Assembly (NCBI RefSeq): GCF_000308675.1
Contig: NZ_BAGE01000018.1
Coordinates: forward strand, 372,001 to 436,000
Source: Nocardia paucivorans NBRC 100373
GTDB lineage: Bacteria > Actinomycetota > Actinomycetes > Mycobacteriales > Mycobacteriaceae
Length of the DNA stretch: 64,000 bases
Direction: 5' to 3'
Part shown: positions 1 to 7,378 of the stretch, one piece after another
Layout: each line of letters opens with the position of its first letter
Position numbering within the stretch: the first letter of the stretch is position 1
Made by a program: the position numbers and the translations under genes
The notes under the pieces: generated by a model
Seen by the model: only the letters and a program-made list of their open reading frames with translations
What the model was told of the DNA's origin: nothing
Database searches by the model: none

Positions 1-1
1 C

Positions 2-760
2 GTTCAGGGCGTGCTGGAGGAGTCGCTGGGCAAGGTGTTGCGGCAACCGGTGCAGTTGACCGTCGCGGGGCGCACCGACGCGGGCGTGCACGCCGAAGGC
101 CAGGTCGCGCATTTCGATACCACCGCCGAGATCGATTCGGACGCGCTGATCCGCCGTATGGCGAAGTTCCTGCCCAAGGATGTGCGCATTACCGGTATCC
201 GCCCGGTGCCCGCGGAATTCGACGCCCGTTTCTCGGCGATTCGTCGCCACTACGTCTATCGCCTCACCACCGCCCCCTACGGCTCCGACCCGCTGTCGGC
301 CCGTAGTGTCGTCGGTTGCCGGGAGGTCGATCTGGATGCCATGCGCGCCGCCTCCCGGAAGTTGTTGGGGCTACACGACTTCGCCGCCTTCTGTCGCCGT
401 CGTGAGGGTGCCACCACCATTCGGGAACTACAGCGCTACGACTGGGTGCGCACCGGATATCGACTGGACGCCTATGTGAGCGCGGACGCGTTCTGCTGGT
501 CGATGGTGCGCAGTCTGGTGGGTGCGGTACTCGCCGTGGGGCAGGGCCGGCGCTCCCCGGAATGGGTGGCGGAGCTACTCACCCAGCGGCAGCGATCGAG
601 TTCGGTCACGGTCGCGCCGGCACACGGTCTCAGTCTGATCGCCGTGGACTATCCGGCCGAATCCGAGCTGGCCGCGCGGAACGCGCAAACCAGGGAAACC
701 CGTTCGGCGGATGCGGTGGTGGATGGCTGCTGTGGCGGTTCGGGCGGCGATTCGGAATAG
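2..760 (+). CDS. truA: tRNA pseudouridine synthase A (5' end outside window)
   Basis: TruA converts uridines 38-40 of the tRNA anticodon stem-loop to pseudouridine in the cytoplasm. The window begins inside the gene; the frame is open from base 2 and the true start lies upstream. The active-site motif GRTDAGVHA, holding the catalytic aspartate, is seen early in the visible part, and the rest (ATVNCT-like barrel segment, [24 protein letters not shown]) fits the family. The stop is at 758-760. In mycobacteria truA sits directly beside the ESX-4 locus, and here ESX-4 follows after a short insertion of five genes, so the location supports the call. Only the extreme N-terminus is missing. Family assignment is firm. 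Confidence 0.95.
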   Translation, partial: VQGVLEESLGKVLRQPVQLTVAGRTDAGVHAEGQVAHFDTTAEIDSDALIRRMAKFLPKDVRITGIRPVPAEFDARFSAIRRHYVYRLTTAPYGSDPLSARSVVGCREVDLDAMRAASRKLLGLHDFAAFCRRREGATTIRELQRYDWVRTGYRLDAYVSADAFCWSMVRSLVGAVLAVGQGRRSPEWVAELLTQRQRSSSVTVAPAHGLSLIAVDYPAESELAARNAQTRETRSADAVVDGCCGGSGGDSE

Positions 761-848
761 CCCGCGTGCCAAGCGTGGCCGCGCGCGATAACGGCAATAG
801 GGTCGGCCCCGCGGGAACAGATCACCGACGACGAAGGTTGGGGCAGAT

Positions 849-1676
849 ATGACGATTGATTTCGGACGCTACGGTGTATGGCGGTACTACAAGTCGTTCA
901 CTCCCGAAGCGGCCGGCGAGCTGGAGCGACTCGGGTACGGCGCGCTGTGGCTCGGCGGTTCCCCGCCGTCGGATCTGCCGGTGGTGGAAGATCTGTTGGC
1001 CGCCACCGAGAATCTGAAGGTCGGCACCAGCATTGTCAATGTCTGGACGGCTCCCGCCCGAGAGGTGGCCGAGTCCTTCCACCGTGTCGAAGGACGCTTC
1101 CCCGGCCGGTTCCTGCTGGGTATCGGTATCGGCCACCCCGAGTCCAACGCACCCTATCGCTCCCCGTACGAAACGCTGGTCGAATATCTCGACGAATTGG
1201 ACGAGGCCGGGGTGCCGGTGGCGAGTCGCGCTCTGGCGGCGCTCGGGCCGAAAGTGTTGAAACTGGCCGCCGATCGCACGGCCGGCGCCCTGCCCTATCT
1301 GACCACCCCGGAACACACCGCTCAGGCCCGGAAGATCGTCGGCGACGCTCTGCTGGTGCCCGAACAGAAGCTGGTTCTGGACACCGACCCCGAGCGGGCG
1401 CGGGCGACCGGCCGCAAGGTTGTCGAAATGTATCTCGGCCTGCGCAACTACACGAGCAATCTGCGCCGGCTCGGTTACACCGACGACGATATCGCCAAAC
1501 CGGGTAGCGACCGGCTACTGGACGCCCTTGCCGTGCACGGTACGGCCGAGCAGATCGCCGAGCAGGTGCGCGCCCATATCGAGGCGGGCGCGGATCATCT
1601 CGCTCTGCAGCCCTTGGATGAGGATTATCTGGCCACCTTGCGCGCTCTGGCGCCTTTGCTGACCCGGCAGGACTGA
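849..1676 (+). CDS. LLM class F420-dependent oxidoreductase
   Basis: This 275-residue protein has the TIM-barrel signature of luciferase-like flavin/F420 oxidoreductases: an opening beta strand (FGRYGVWRYY), ELERLGYGALWLGGSP, a segment on method-like survey of alternatives (NLKVGTSIVNVWTAPA), FPGRFLLGIGIGHPE, and a C-terminal DHLALQPL strand. The family uses deazaflavin F420 in actinobacteria, and the resemblance is closest to the short, about 280-residue probable F420 subgroup; the substrate is unknown. The ATG at 849 follows a purine-rich GAAGGTTGGGG stretch. It is a single gene between truA and a convergent csoR, separated from csoR by a strong hairpin. Cofactor choice is inferred from family knowledge, not seen directly. 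Confidence 0.85.
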   Translation: MTIDFGRYGVWRYYKSFTPEAAGELERLGYGALWLGGSPPSDLPVVEDLLAATENLKVGTSIVNVWTAPAREVAESFHRVEGRFPGRFLLGIGIGHPESNAPYRSPYETLVEYLDELDEAGVPVASRALAALGPKVLKLAADRTAGALPYLTTPEHTAQARKIVGDALLVPEQKLVLDTDPERARATGRKVVEMYLGLRNYTSNLRRLGYTDDDIAKPGSDRLLDALAVHGTAEQIAEQVRAHIEAGADHLALQPLDEDYLATLRALAPLLTRQD

Positions 1677-1683
1677 CGGCGAA

Positions 1684-1706
1684 CGCCCCGGGACGTACCC
1701 GGGGCG
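1684..1706. terminator. Bidirectional hairpin terminator
   Basis: A perfect 9-bp GC stem (1684-1692 with 1698-1706) closes a 5-nt loop, ACGTA, in the short gap between the convergent oxidoreductase and csoR genes. There is no clear T tract, as is common in actinobacteria. It can serve both strands. Confidence 0.8.
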
Positions 1707-1709
1707 CCC

Positions 1710-2060
1710 TCAGGAACGAACCAGCCGCGCAATGGCGTCGGTGGCCTCTTTGAGCTTGGCCTCGGCCTCCGGGCCGCCGGCGATCGCCGCGTTCACCACA
1801 CAGTGGCCGATATGGTCTTCGAGCAGGCCCATGGCCACCGCCTGTAGTGCCTTGGTCATGGCGGAGACCTGGGTCAGGATATCGATGCAGTACTTCTCCT
1901 CCTCGACCATGCGCTGCAGGCCGCGGGCCTGACCCTCGATGCGGCGCAGTCGTTTGAGGTAGTCGTCCTTGGCGGTGATGTAGCCGTGACCGGCGGGCCG
2001 GGGGGTCGACTCGGAGGTATCGGATGTGGCCGGTTCGTGGTTCTCGGCGTCGTGTGTCAC
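1710..2060 (-). CDS. csoR: CsoR-family copper-sensing repressor
   Basis: A 116-residue all-helical DUF156/CsoR repressor. The Cu(I) ligands are all present with exact family spacing: Cys58, His83 and Cys87 (C-x24-H-x3-C). The fold markers YLKRLRRIEGQARGLQRM and the family's conserved YCIDILTQV helix are also seen. CsoR proteins bind an operator when metal-free and release it when Cu(I) binds. About 22 N-terminal residues are a polar extension. The usual partners (a copper P-type ATPase or copper chaperone) are not adjacent; the only neighbour sharing its upstream region is the divergent mtnP. Two candidate operators lie at 2098-2128, so at least autoregulation is likely. Copper, rather than formaldehyde or nickel, is inferred from the ligand set. 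Confidence 0.9.
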   Translation of the reverse strand: MTHDAENHEPATSDTSESTPRPAGHGYITAKDDYLKRLRRIEGQARGLQRMVEEEKYCIDILTQVSAMTKALQAVAMGLLEDHIGHCVVNAAIAGGPEAEAKLKEATDAIARLVRS

Positions 2061-2097
2061 CGTGGTCTCCTCTGTGCCGGTCCGAGTGCTGAATCAA

Positions 2098-2128
2098 TAC
2101 CCCCCGAGGGTACAGCTACCCGTCGGTA
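2098..2128. promoter_or_regulatory. Candidate CsoR operators in the csoR/mtnP divergent gap
   Basis: Two G/C-flanked inverted repeats of the CsoR operator type stand side by side: TACCC-N5-GGGTA at 2098-2112 and TACC-N4-GGTA at 2117-2128. CsoR operators in actinobacteria are TA-bounded palindromes with runs of C and G. The sites are 38 bases upstream of csoR and about 110 bases upstream of mtnP, so autoregulation is the simplest reading. Confidence 0.5.
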
Positions 2129-2237
2129 TTGTCAGGTCGGTAGGCCGCCGAACGCTCCAGTCGAAACATCGTCGGGCGGCGGGCCCCGAAATCCACCCTG
2201 CTGTGCATCCCGCGGACCGGCGCGGCAGAATCGCACC

Positions 2238-3047
2238 ATGAGTACGCAGGCCCGGCCCGCGCTGGCCGTTATCGGCGGCAGCGGTTTCTACGACTTCTTC
2301 GACGACGCGGCGGAGACGATTCGAGTCGACACCCCCTATGGCGACCCGAGCGCGCCCATCTCGATCGGGACCGTGGCGGGGCGCGCGGTTGCCTTCCTGC
2401 CGCGGCACGGCACTCGGCACGAATACTCGCCGCACACCGTGCCGTACCAGGCGAATATGTGGGCGCTGCGCTCGCTCGGGGTCCGCCGGATCCTCGCCCC
2501 GTGCGCGGTGGGCAGCCTGCGCCCGGACTGGGGGCCGGGCACCGTGGTGGTGCCGGACCAGTTGGTGGACCGGACATCCGGACGTCCACAGACCTTCTTC
2601 GACCGTGGCGGTATCCACGTTTCCTTCGCCGACCCCTACTGCGCCGAATTGCGCGGCGTCACGGTGAAATCCGCGACCGAGGAGATGCCGGTGCACTCGG
2701 CGGCCACCATGGTGGTGGTGCAGGGGCCGCGCTTCTCCAGCAGGGCCGAGAGCCGATGGTTCGCCGGGCAGGGTTGGGATCTGGTGAACATGACCGGTCA
2801 CCCGGAGGCGGTGCTCGCTCGGGAACTGGAAATGTGTTACGCCGCGGTGGCCCTGGTGACCGATCTGGACGCCGGCGTCGAGGAAGGGGAGGGGGTGCGC
2901 GCCGTGGACGTGTTCGCCGAATTCGAACGCAATATCGTGCCGTTCAAGGCGCTGATCCGGCGGGCGCTCGCAGCCGTCGGTGATATCGAGACCTGTGATA
3001 ACTGTCGGGTACACGCGGGGGTGTCGCTGCCGTTCGAGTTGCCTTGA
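2238..3047 (+). CDS. mtnP: S-methyl-5'-thioadenosine phosphorylase
   Basis: This 269-residue enzyme cleaves 5'-methylthioadenosine, a by-product of polyamine and other SAM-using pathways, to adenine and 5-methylthioribose-1-phosphate. It shows the PNP/MTAP fold: the N-terminal phosphate-binding IGGSGFYDF, FLPRHGTRHEYSPHTVPYQANMW-type region with the RHG phosphate site, VVVQGPRFSSRAESRWF, and NMTGHPEAVLARELEMCYA, the substrate-binding NMTG/PEA region. In the family a C-rich C-terminal tail is common, and here ETCDNCRVHAG is seen. The ATG at 2238 opens directly into MSTQARPALAVIGGSG; an upstream in-frame extension is dismissed because the family starts here. It lies next to an FMN reductase, 24 bases downstream, likely one transcript. 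Confidence 0.92.
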   Translation: MSTQARPALAVIGGSGFYDFFDDAAETIRVDTPYGDPSAPISIGTVAGRAVAFLPRHGTRHEYSPHTVPYQANMWALRSLGVRRILAPCAVGSLRPDWGPGTVVVPDQLVDRTSGRPQTFFDRGGIHVSFADPYCAELRGVTVKSATEEMPVHSAATMVVVQGPRFSSRAESRWFAGQGWDLVNMTGHPEAVLARELEMCYAAVALVTDLDAGVEEGEGVRAVDVFAEFERNIVPFKALIRRALAAVGDIETCDNCRVHAGVSLPFELP

Positions 3048-3071
3048 GTCGATCGGGGTTAGGCTCGTGCG

Positions 3072-3632
3072 GTGGACACACCGCTGCGACTCGAGGTCAT
3101 TGTGGCCAGTACCCGGCCGGGGCGGTTCGCCCCGGTGGTCGCCGACTGGTTTCTGCGTACCGCCCGGGCCCGGGCCGAGTTCGATATCGGCGTGCTGGAT
3201 CTCGCCGATATTCCGTTGCCCGTCGATCTCACCGAAACCCCCGAGGTGGTGCGGTTTCGGGAACGGCTCGCCGTGGCCGATGCCTTCGTGGCGGTGACCT
3301 CCGAGTACAACCACGGCTATCCGGCTTCCTTGAAAACCGCGTTGGACAGTGCCAAGCACGAATGGCGGGCCAAACCGATCGGGTTCGTCTCCTATGGCGG
3401 AATGTCGGGTGGGCTGCGGGCCGTCGAACAGCTGCGTCAGGTGGTGGCGGAGATCCATATGGTCTCGGTCCGCGAGTCGGTGAGTTTTCATCGGGCCAAG
3501 AAACAGTTCGACGCGAAGGGAAATACCGGCGACGGCGCGGCCATCGACGGCGTGCAGCGTATGTTGGGACAGCTCGTCTGGTGGGGGCGGGTATTGCGGG
3601 ACGCCCGCGCGACCGACCCCTATCCGGGCTGA
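3072..3632 (+). CDS. NADPH-dependent FMN reductase
   Basis: A 186-residue flavodoxin-fold protein of the NADPH-dependent FMN reductase family. The N-terminal strand and phosphate loop EVIVASTRPGRFAPVVADW bind FMN phosphate; the second flavin loop is VTSEYNHGYPASLKTALD, and GFVSYGGMSGGLRAVEQLR contacts the isoalloxazine ring. Such enzymes reduce FMN or small quinones/azo compounds in the cytosol. The GTG at 3072 is chosen because it places the beta1 strand at the normal distance. It is 24 bases after mtnP in the same direction; no functional link with MTA salvage is evident. Substrate unknown. Confidence 0.87.
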   Translation: MDTPLRLEVIVASTRPGRFAPVVADWFLRTARARAEFDIGVLDLADIPLPVDLTETPEVVRFRERLAVADAFVAVTSEYNHGYPASLKTALDSAKHEWRAKPIGFVSYGGMSGGLRAVEQLRQVVAEIHMVSVRESVSFHRAKKQFDAKGNTGDGAAIDGVQRMLGQLVWWGRVLRDARATDPYPG

Positions 3633-3658
3633 ACCCCGCGCGGTCGAACCGACGCCGC

Positions 3659-5299
3659 CTACTGATGAGCGGGCACGCGGCCGCGCGGATGACCGATATA
3701 GGTGGCCTCGCGTGGGATCGACACCAGGTTCAGATCCACGCGCGTGGCGCCGGTCCGCAGGATGATGTGGTTGCCGATGGCGCCCGGCTGCTGAAGTGAC
3801 AGGTCCGGTGGGGTGGCGGGCCAGCCACGCGGATCGGCGGCCACGAAAATGGTGGTGATACCGGCGTGGGGGGCGGGCCCGATGACGCCGTCCACCACGG
3901 TCGCGGTGTATCCGGCGTCGGACTGGTGGGTTTCCACGGCGATGCTCAAACGTTCCCAGTTGCCGATGGTTTCCACCAGCTGCGCCCAGGCGTGCGGACG
4001 ATCGGTGCGGACCAGGACGCGTTCCCCGATCGCCAGAGCCCGAAATACCAGCTGTTGCGCGAAATAGAGTTCACCGGCCACATACACCGACGCGATACCG
4101 GCGCCGATGATCCGCACCGCGACACCGTTGCCCTGCTCGTCGGAACCGATCAGCTGGCCGCAGCCCGCCGATGGCAGCCGGAGCGCCCCGATGGCCTCGA
4201 CCGGGTGTTCCGCCATCGGGACGACTTCCTCGAGTCCGGGTAGGGCGAGCGGCAGATGCGCGAGCAGAGCGTCGCGGTGGCGGCCGTTCATCGACACCAT
4301 GCCCGGAAGTTTCCGATCCTCGGGCAATTCCCGGGTGGTGAGACGCCATGCCGCACCGATATTCACCGTGTCCGCCGAATGGCCCGGCCGCAACCGGACG
4401 GCCACCGTGGTCCCCAACGAGGCGGGCACCCACAGCTGCGACAGCGCCTCCGAGTCGAGATATTTCGGATCGAGCGCGTCGCCGATGTTCACACAGTTGC
4501 CGAGTTCGGCGTAACGCCAACTGTGGGTGAGGTCGCGGGGGTTGTTGTTCTGGGTGACCTGGAGCACCGCTCGCCGGATCTCCGGGGCGGTCAGGATACG
4601 GGCGGTGCAGTCGGCGTCTTCCAGGGTGCGCATGATGCGCTGGGTGGCAATGGTCACCGCGCGTTTGGCGCCCTCGTCGCCACCACCGCGACGTTCTGCC
4701 GCCCCGGGGCAGGCGACCGCGTCGAACGCGATGGCCAACCACACCGTGCGGTGCGCGGTGGCCGGCAGCGGGCCGAGCAGCGATTCGTAGATCGCTCCCG
4801 CGGGAGTGCCGGAGCGACTGCGGTGGCCGTGGCTGATGATGTCGATCCCGCTGAGCAGGATGTCGTGCTGGGTGAGGCAACGCGCCAGATCCGGCAGCGG
4901 CAGCAGATGCGAGGCGCGCACGGTGGAGCGGTCGAGTCTGGTCAGCCCGCCTTTCGGTGCGAGCACCTCGATCACCGAGACGATCCGGCTGCCGTCCTGG
5001 AACAAACCCAACGATCGGCCGTCCGGGCCGCGGAAGTCGACGGTGCTGCCGATCGTGTATTCGGTGCGGGTCAGATACGCCCACCAGGTGTCGAGCCAAT
5101 CCAGCAGGACGCGTCGCCCGACGGGGATCAGCGGAATCGCCATCACCACGACAACGGCGACGAGTGCGACCCACGGTCCGAGGCCCATCATCAGGACCAC
5201 CACACCCGCCACGAGTCCGATGAGCTGTGCCACCAGCAGATTGCGCATCGAGATACGCCCGAAGAGTTTGCCGGGCCCCGCCACGGCTGGATCGGCCAT
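3659..5299 (-). CDS. eccE: Type VII secretion protein EccE
   Basis: EccE is a membrane subunit at the periphery of the ESX secretion complex. The 546-residue protein has two adjacent N-terminal membrane segments (LLVAQLIGLVAGVVVLMMGLG and a following VALVAVVVVMAIPLIPVG), then a large soluble domain with the family's WWAYLTRTEYTIGS and SLGLFQDGSRIVSVIEVL motifs. The ATG at 5299 (MADPAVAG) is taken because the upstream open frame is low-complexity and overlaps the divergent eccB promoter. The M. tuberculosis ESX-4 locus lacks eccE; its presence here marks the fuller ESX-4 form known from Nocardia and some rapidly growing mycobacteria. It is divergent from eccB with a 108-bp gap. Confidence 0.9.
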   Translation of the reverse strand: MADPAVAGPGKLFGRISMRNLLVAQLIGLVAGVVVLMMGLGPWVALVAVVVVMAIPLIPVGRRVLLDWLDTWWAYLTRTEYTIGSTVDFRGPDGRSLGLFQDGSRIVSVIEVLAPKGGLTRLDRSTVRASHLLPLPDLARCLTQHDILLSGIDIISHGHRSRSGTPAGAIYESLLGPLPATAHRTVWLAIAFDAVACPGAAERRGGGDEGAKRAVTIATQRIMRTLEDADCTARILTAPEIRRAVLQVTQNNNPRDLTHSWRYAELGNCVNIGDALDPKYLDSEALSQLWVPASLGTTVAVRLRPGHSADTVNIGAAWRLTTRELPEDRKLPGMVSMNGRHRDALLAHLPLALPGLEEVVPMAEHPVEAIGALRLPSAGCGQLIGSDEQGNGVAVRIIGAGIASVYVAGELYFAQQLVFRALAIGERVLVRTDRPHAWAQLVETIGNWERLSIAVETHQSDAGYTATVVDGVIGPAPHAGITTIFVAADPRGWPATPPDLSLQQPGAIGNHIILRTGATRVDLNLVSIPREATYIGHPRGRVPAHQ

Positions 5300-5407
5300 C
5301 CCTATCCCCCATGTACCGGTGTCGGCCGATCGGGTGGCCGAGCTGAACTGGATCTGTCGAAACTGTACTGTGTTCGACGAACGCGAGCATTGTTCGGGGG
5401 ATAAAAG

Positions 5408-6877
5408 ATGCCTTCTAAGCCCACTACCCGGTGGCAGGTCAGCGGTTACCGCTTTCTGGTGCGTCGAATGGAGCATGCTCTGGTACGGCGGGATGTGCGC
5501 ATGCTGCACGATCCCATGCGCTCGCAATCTCGTGCCTACGCAGCCGGTCTGGTACTGGCCTTCGTGGTCCTCGCCGGTTGCGGCGTACTCGCGCTGCTGC
5601 GCCCGCAGGACAAGATCGGCACCAACAAGATCCTCATCGGCAAGGAGTCCGGCGCCGTCTACGCGGTGATCGATGATGTGGTGTATCCGGCGCTGAACCT
5701 CGCCTCGGCCCGGCTCGCGGTGGGGGATGCCCCGAAGGCGGCCATCATCAAGGAATCCGAACTAGGGACGAGACCGCGCGGTCCGCTGATCGGTATACCC
5801 GGTGCTCCCGGCGCGCTGCCCACCGACGATTCCGGTGCGGGGCGGCCCTGGAGCGTCTGCGACATGATGAAGACCGACGGCAGTCGGGACCTCACCACCT
5901 CGGTGCTGGCGGGCGAGCCGGAGCTGGGTGACAAGGCGTCGGCGTTGGAGAAGGGGAAGGCGCTGCTCGTGCAGGGCTCGAGCGCCACCTACCTGATCTA
6001 CGACAACAAACGCGCGCGGGTCGACATGAACGATCGCGCGGTCACCGACGCGCTCGAAATCACCGGCGCCACACCGCGGCCGGTGAGCGAGGGCCTGCTC
6101 AACGCCATCCCCGAGGTACCGCAGATCGTGCCGCCGCCCATCGAGGAGGCGGGCAGTGTGCCCGACTACCCGATCGCCGGCCACCGCATCGGCGAGGTCG
6201 TGCAGATCACCACCGGTGGTGTGGAGAACTACGTGGTATTGCGCGATGGCTTACAGGCCATATCCCCACTCACCGCGGAGATCATCCGCAACGCCAACCC
6301 GCAGACCTCCCCCGACTACACCATCGGCCAGAGCGACCGCACCAATGCGAAGGTCTCCTCCGCCCTGCGGGTGCAGACCTATCCGGAAACCGCGCCGACC
6401 ATCCTGGACCCCCGGGACCGGCCGGTGAGCTGCCTGTCCTGGAAACCGATTCCGGCGGCGAGCGAGAACACCGGGAACCGGGCCGAACTGTCGGTGATCA
6501 CCGGCGTGAACCTGCCGTTGTCGGACAGCGCGAAACTGGTCCCGCTCGCCCAGGCCGACGGTTCGGGCCCCCTGGCGGATTCGGCCTATATGGCCCCCGG
6601 CACCGGCGCATACGTGCAGACCACCGGTATCGAGCCGGACAGCCGCCGCAAGGACAGCCTCTTCTTCATCGCCGACACCGGTGTCCGCTACGGCATCAAG
6701 GATCTCGACGCGGCGAAGGCGCTCGGTATGCCGGAGAAGGCCGAACCGGCGCCGTGGCCGATCGTGGGGTTGCTCGCACCCGGCCCCAGCCTGGGGCGCG
6801 CAGAGGCCATGGTGGCCCACGACGGTGTGGCCCCGGATCCGTCGCCGGCGCCGCAACCGGTGGCCTCGACCAACTGA
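5408..6877 (+). CDS. eccB: Type VII secretion protein EccB
   Basis: EccB is a core membrane subunit with a large periplasmic domain that dimerises in the ESX complex. The 489-residue product shows the standard start (TTRWQVSGYRFLVRRMEHALVRRD), one membrane helix around residues 45-65 (AYAAGLVLAFVVLAGCGVLALL), and the repeat-bearing domain opening with SGAVYAVIDDVVYPALNLASARL. It ends in a proline-rich tail. The ATG at 5408 is preceded by GGGGGATAAAAG, a good ribosome site. Downstream are two small-to-large genes that look like ESX substrates (7067 and 7375), so eccB is the first gene of that block. Confidence 0.95.
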   Translation: MPSKPTTRWQVSGYRFLVRRMEHALVRRDVRMLHDPMRSQSRAYAAGLVLAFVVLAGCGVLALLRPQDKIGTNKILIGKESGAVYAVIDDVVYPALNLASARLAVGDAPKAAIIKESELGTRPRGPLIGIPGAPGALPTDDSGAGRPWSVCDMMKTDGSRDLTTSVLAGEPELGDKASALEKGKALLVQGSSATYLIYDNKRARVDMNDRAVTDALEITGATPRPVSEGLLNAIPEVPQIVPPPIEEAGSVPDYPIAGHRIGEVVQITTGGVENYVVLRDGLQAISPLTAEIIRNANPQTSPDYTIGQSDRTNAKVSSALRVQTYPETAPTILDPRDRPVSCLSWKPIPAASENTGNRAELSVITGVNLPLSDSAKLVPLAQADGSGPLADSAYMAPGTGAYVQTTGIEPDSRRKDSLFFIADTGVRYGIKDLDAAKALGMPEKAEPAPWPIVGLLAPGPSLGRAEAMVAHDGVAPDPSPAPQPVASTN

Positions 6878-7066
6878 CCGCGGCCGCGATATCGCGCGGC
6901 CGCGGTGAGAACACCGCGGAATTTCACGGATTCGTGGAACCGTTCGAGACGGCGTGCGTCCAATACTTGTGACAGAACCAGTCCAGGATCGATACGGCTT
7001 CGATCGAGCCGGCGATCCGTGGCGATGGGATACCACCCGTCGCCGTCACGAGGGGGAGGACCGCTG

Positions 7067-7378
7067 ATGTTGCTGGATATTGCCACGGTGCAGGATGCCG
7101 CTCGGGATCTGTGGGGTTCGGGACGGACCGTGAACGACGCCGCGATGCGGATCGCCGACAGTGCCGCGGCTTTCGATGTGGGAAAGGCCGGTCGGTACCA
7201 CCCGGTGTATGGTGAGCGCCTCCGGGAGGGTTTGGACGGGGTTCGTCGCTACCTGTTCGGGTGGGCCAACTGCGTATACGACTGCGGTAGCGCGCTGCGG
7301 ACCGGTATCGACGATTGCGTGGGCGCCGACCGGGCCATCGCCACCGAACTCGGCGCCGTCGCGGAAGCGTTGCGGTGA
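7067..7378 (+). CDS. EspC-like type VII secretion substrate candidate
   Basis: A 103-residue protein with the size and helix-turn-helix layout of the EspC/DUF2580 group of ESX substrates: N-terminal helix (LLDIATVQDAARDL), a turn around GKAGRYHPVYGERLREG comparable with the GPYCSQFND region of EspC, and a second long helix. Where EspC-type proteins carry the export motif Y-x3-D, this protein has C84-V-G-A-D88, so the tyrosine is replaced by cysteine. The ATG at 7067 has an excellent ribosome site, AGGGGGAGGA. Its stop overlaps the next start as GTGA, so the two are translationally coupled, as secreted ESX heterodimer partners usually are. Assignment is by pattern and position; no close family name is certain. 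Confidence 0.6.
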   Translation: MLLDIATVQDAARDLWGSGRTVNDAAMRIADSAAAFDVGKAGRYHPVYGERLREGLDGVRRYLFGWANCVYDCGSALRTGIDDCVGADRAIATELGAVAEALR

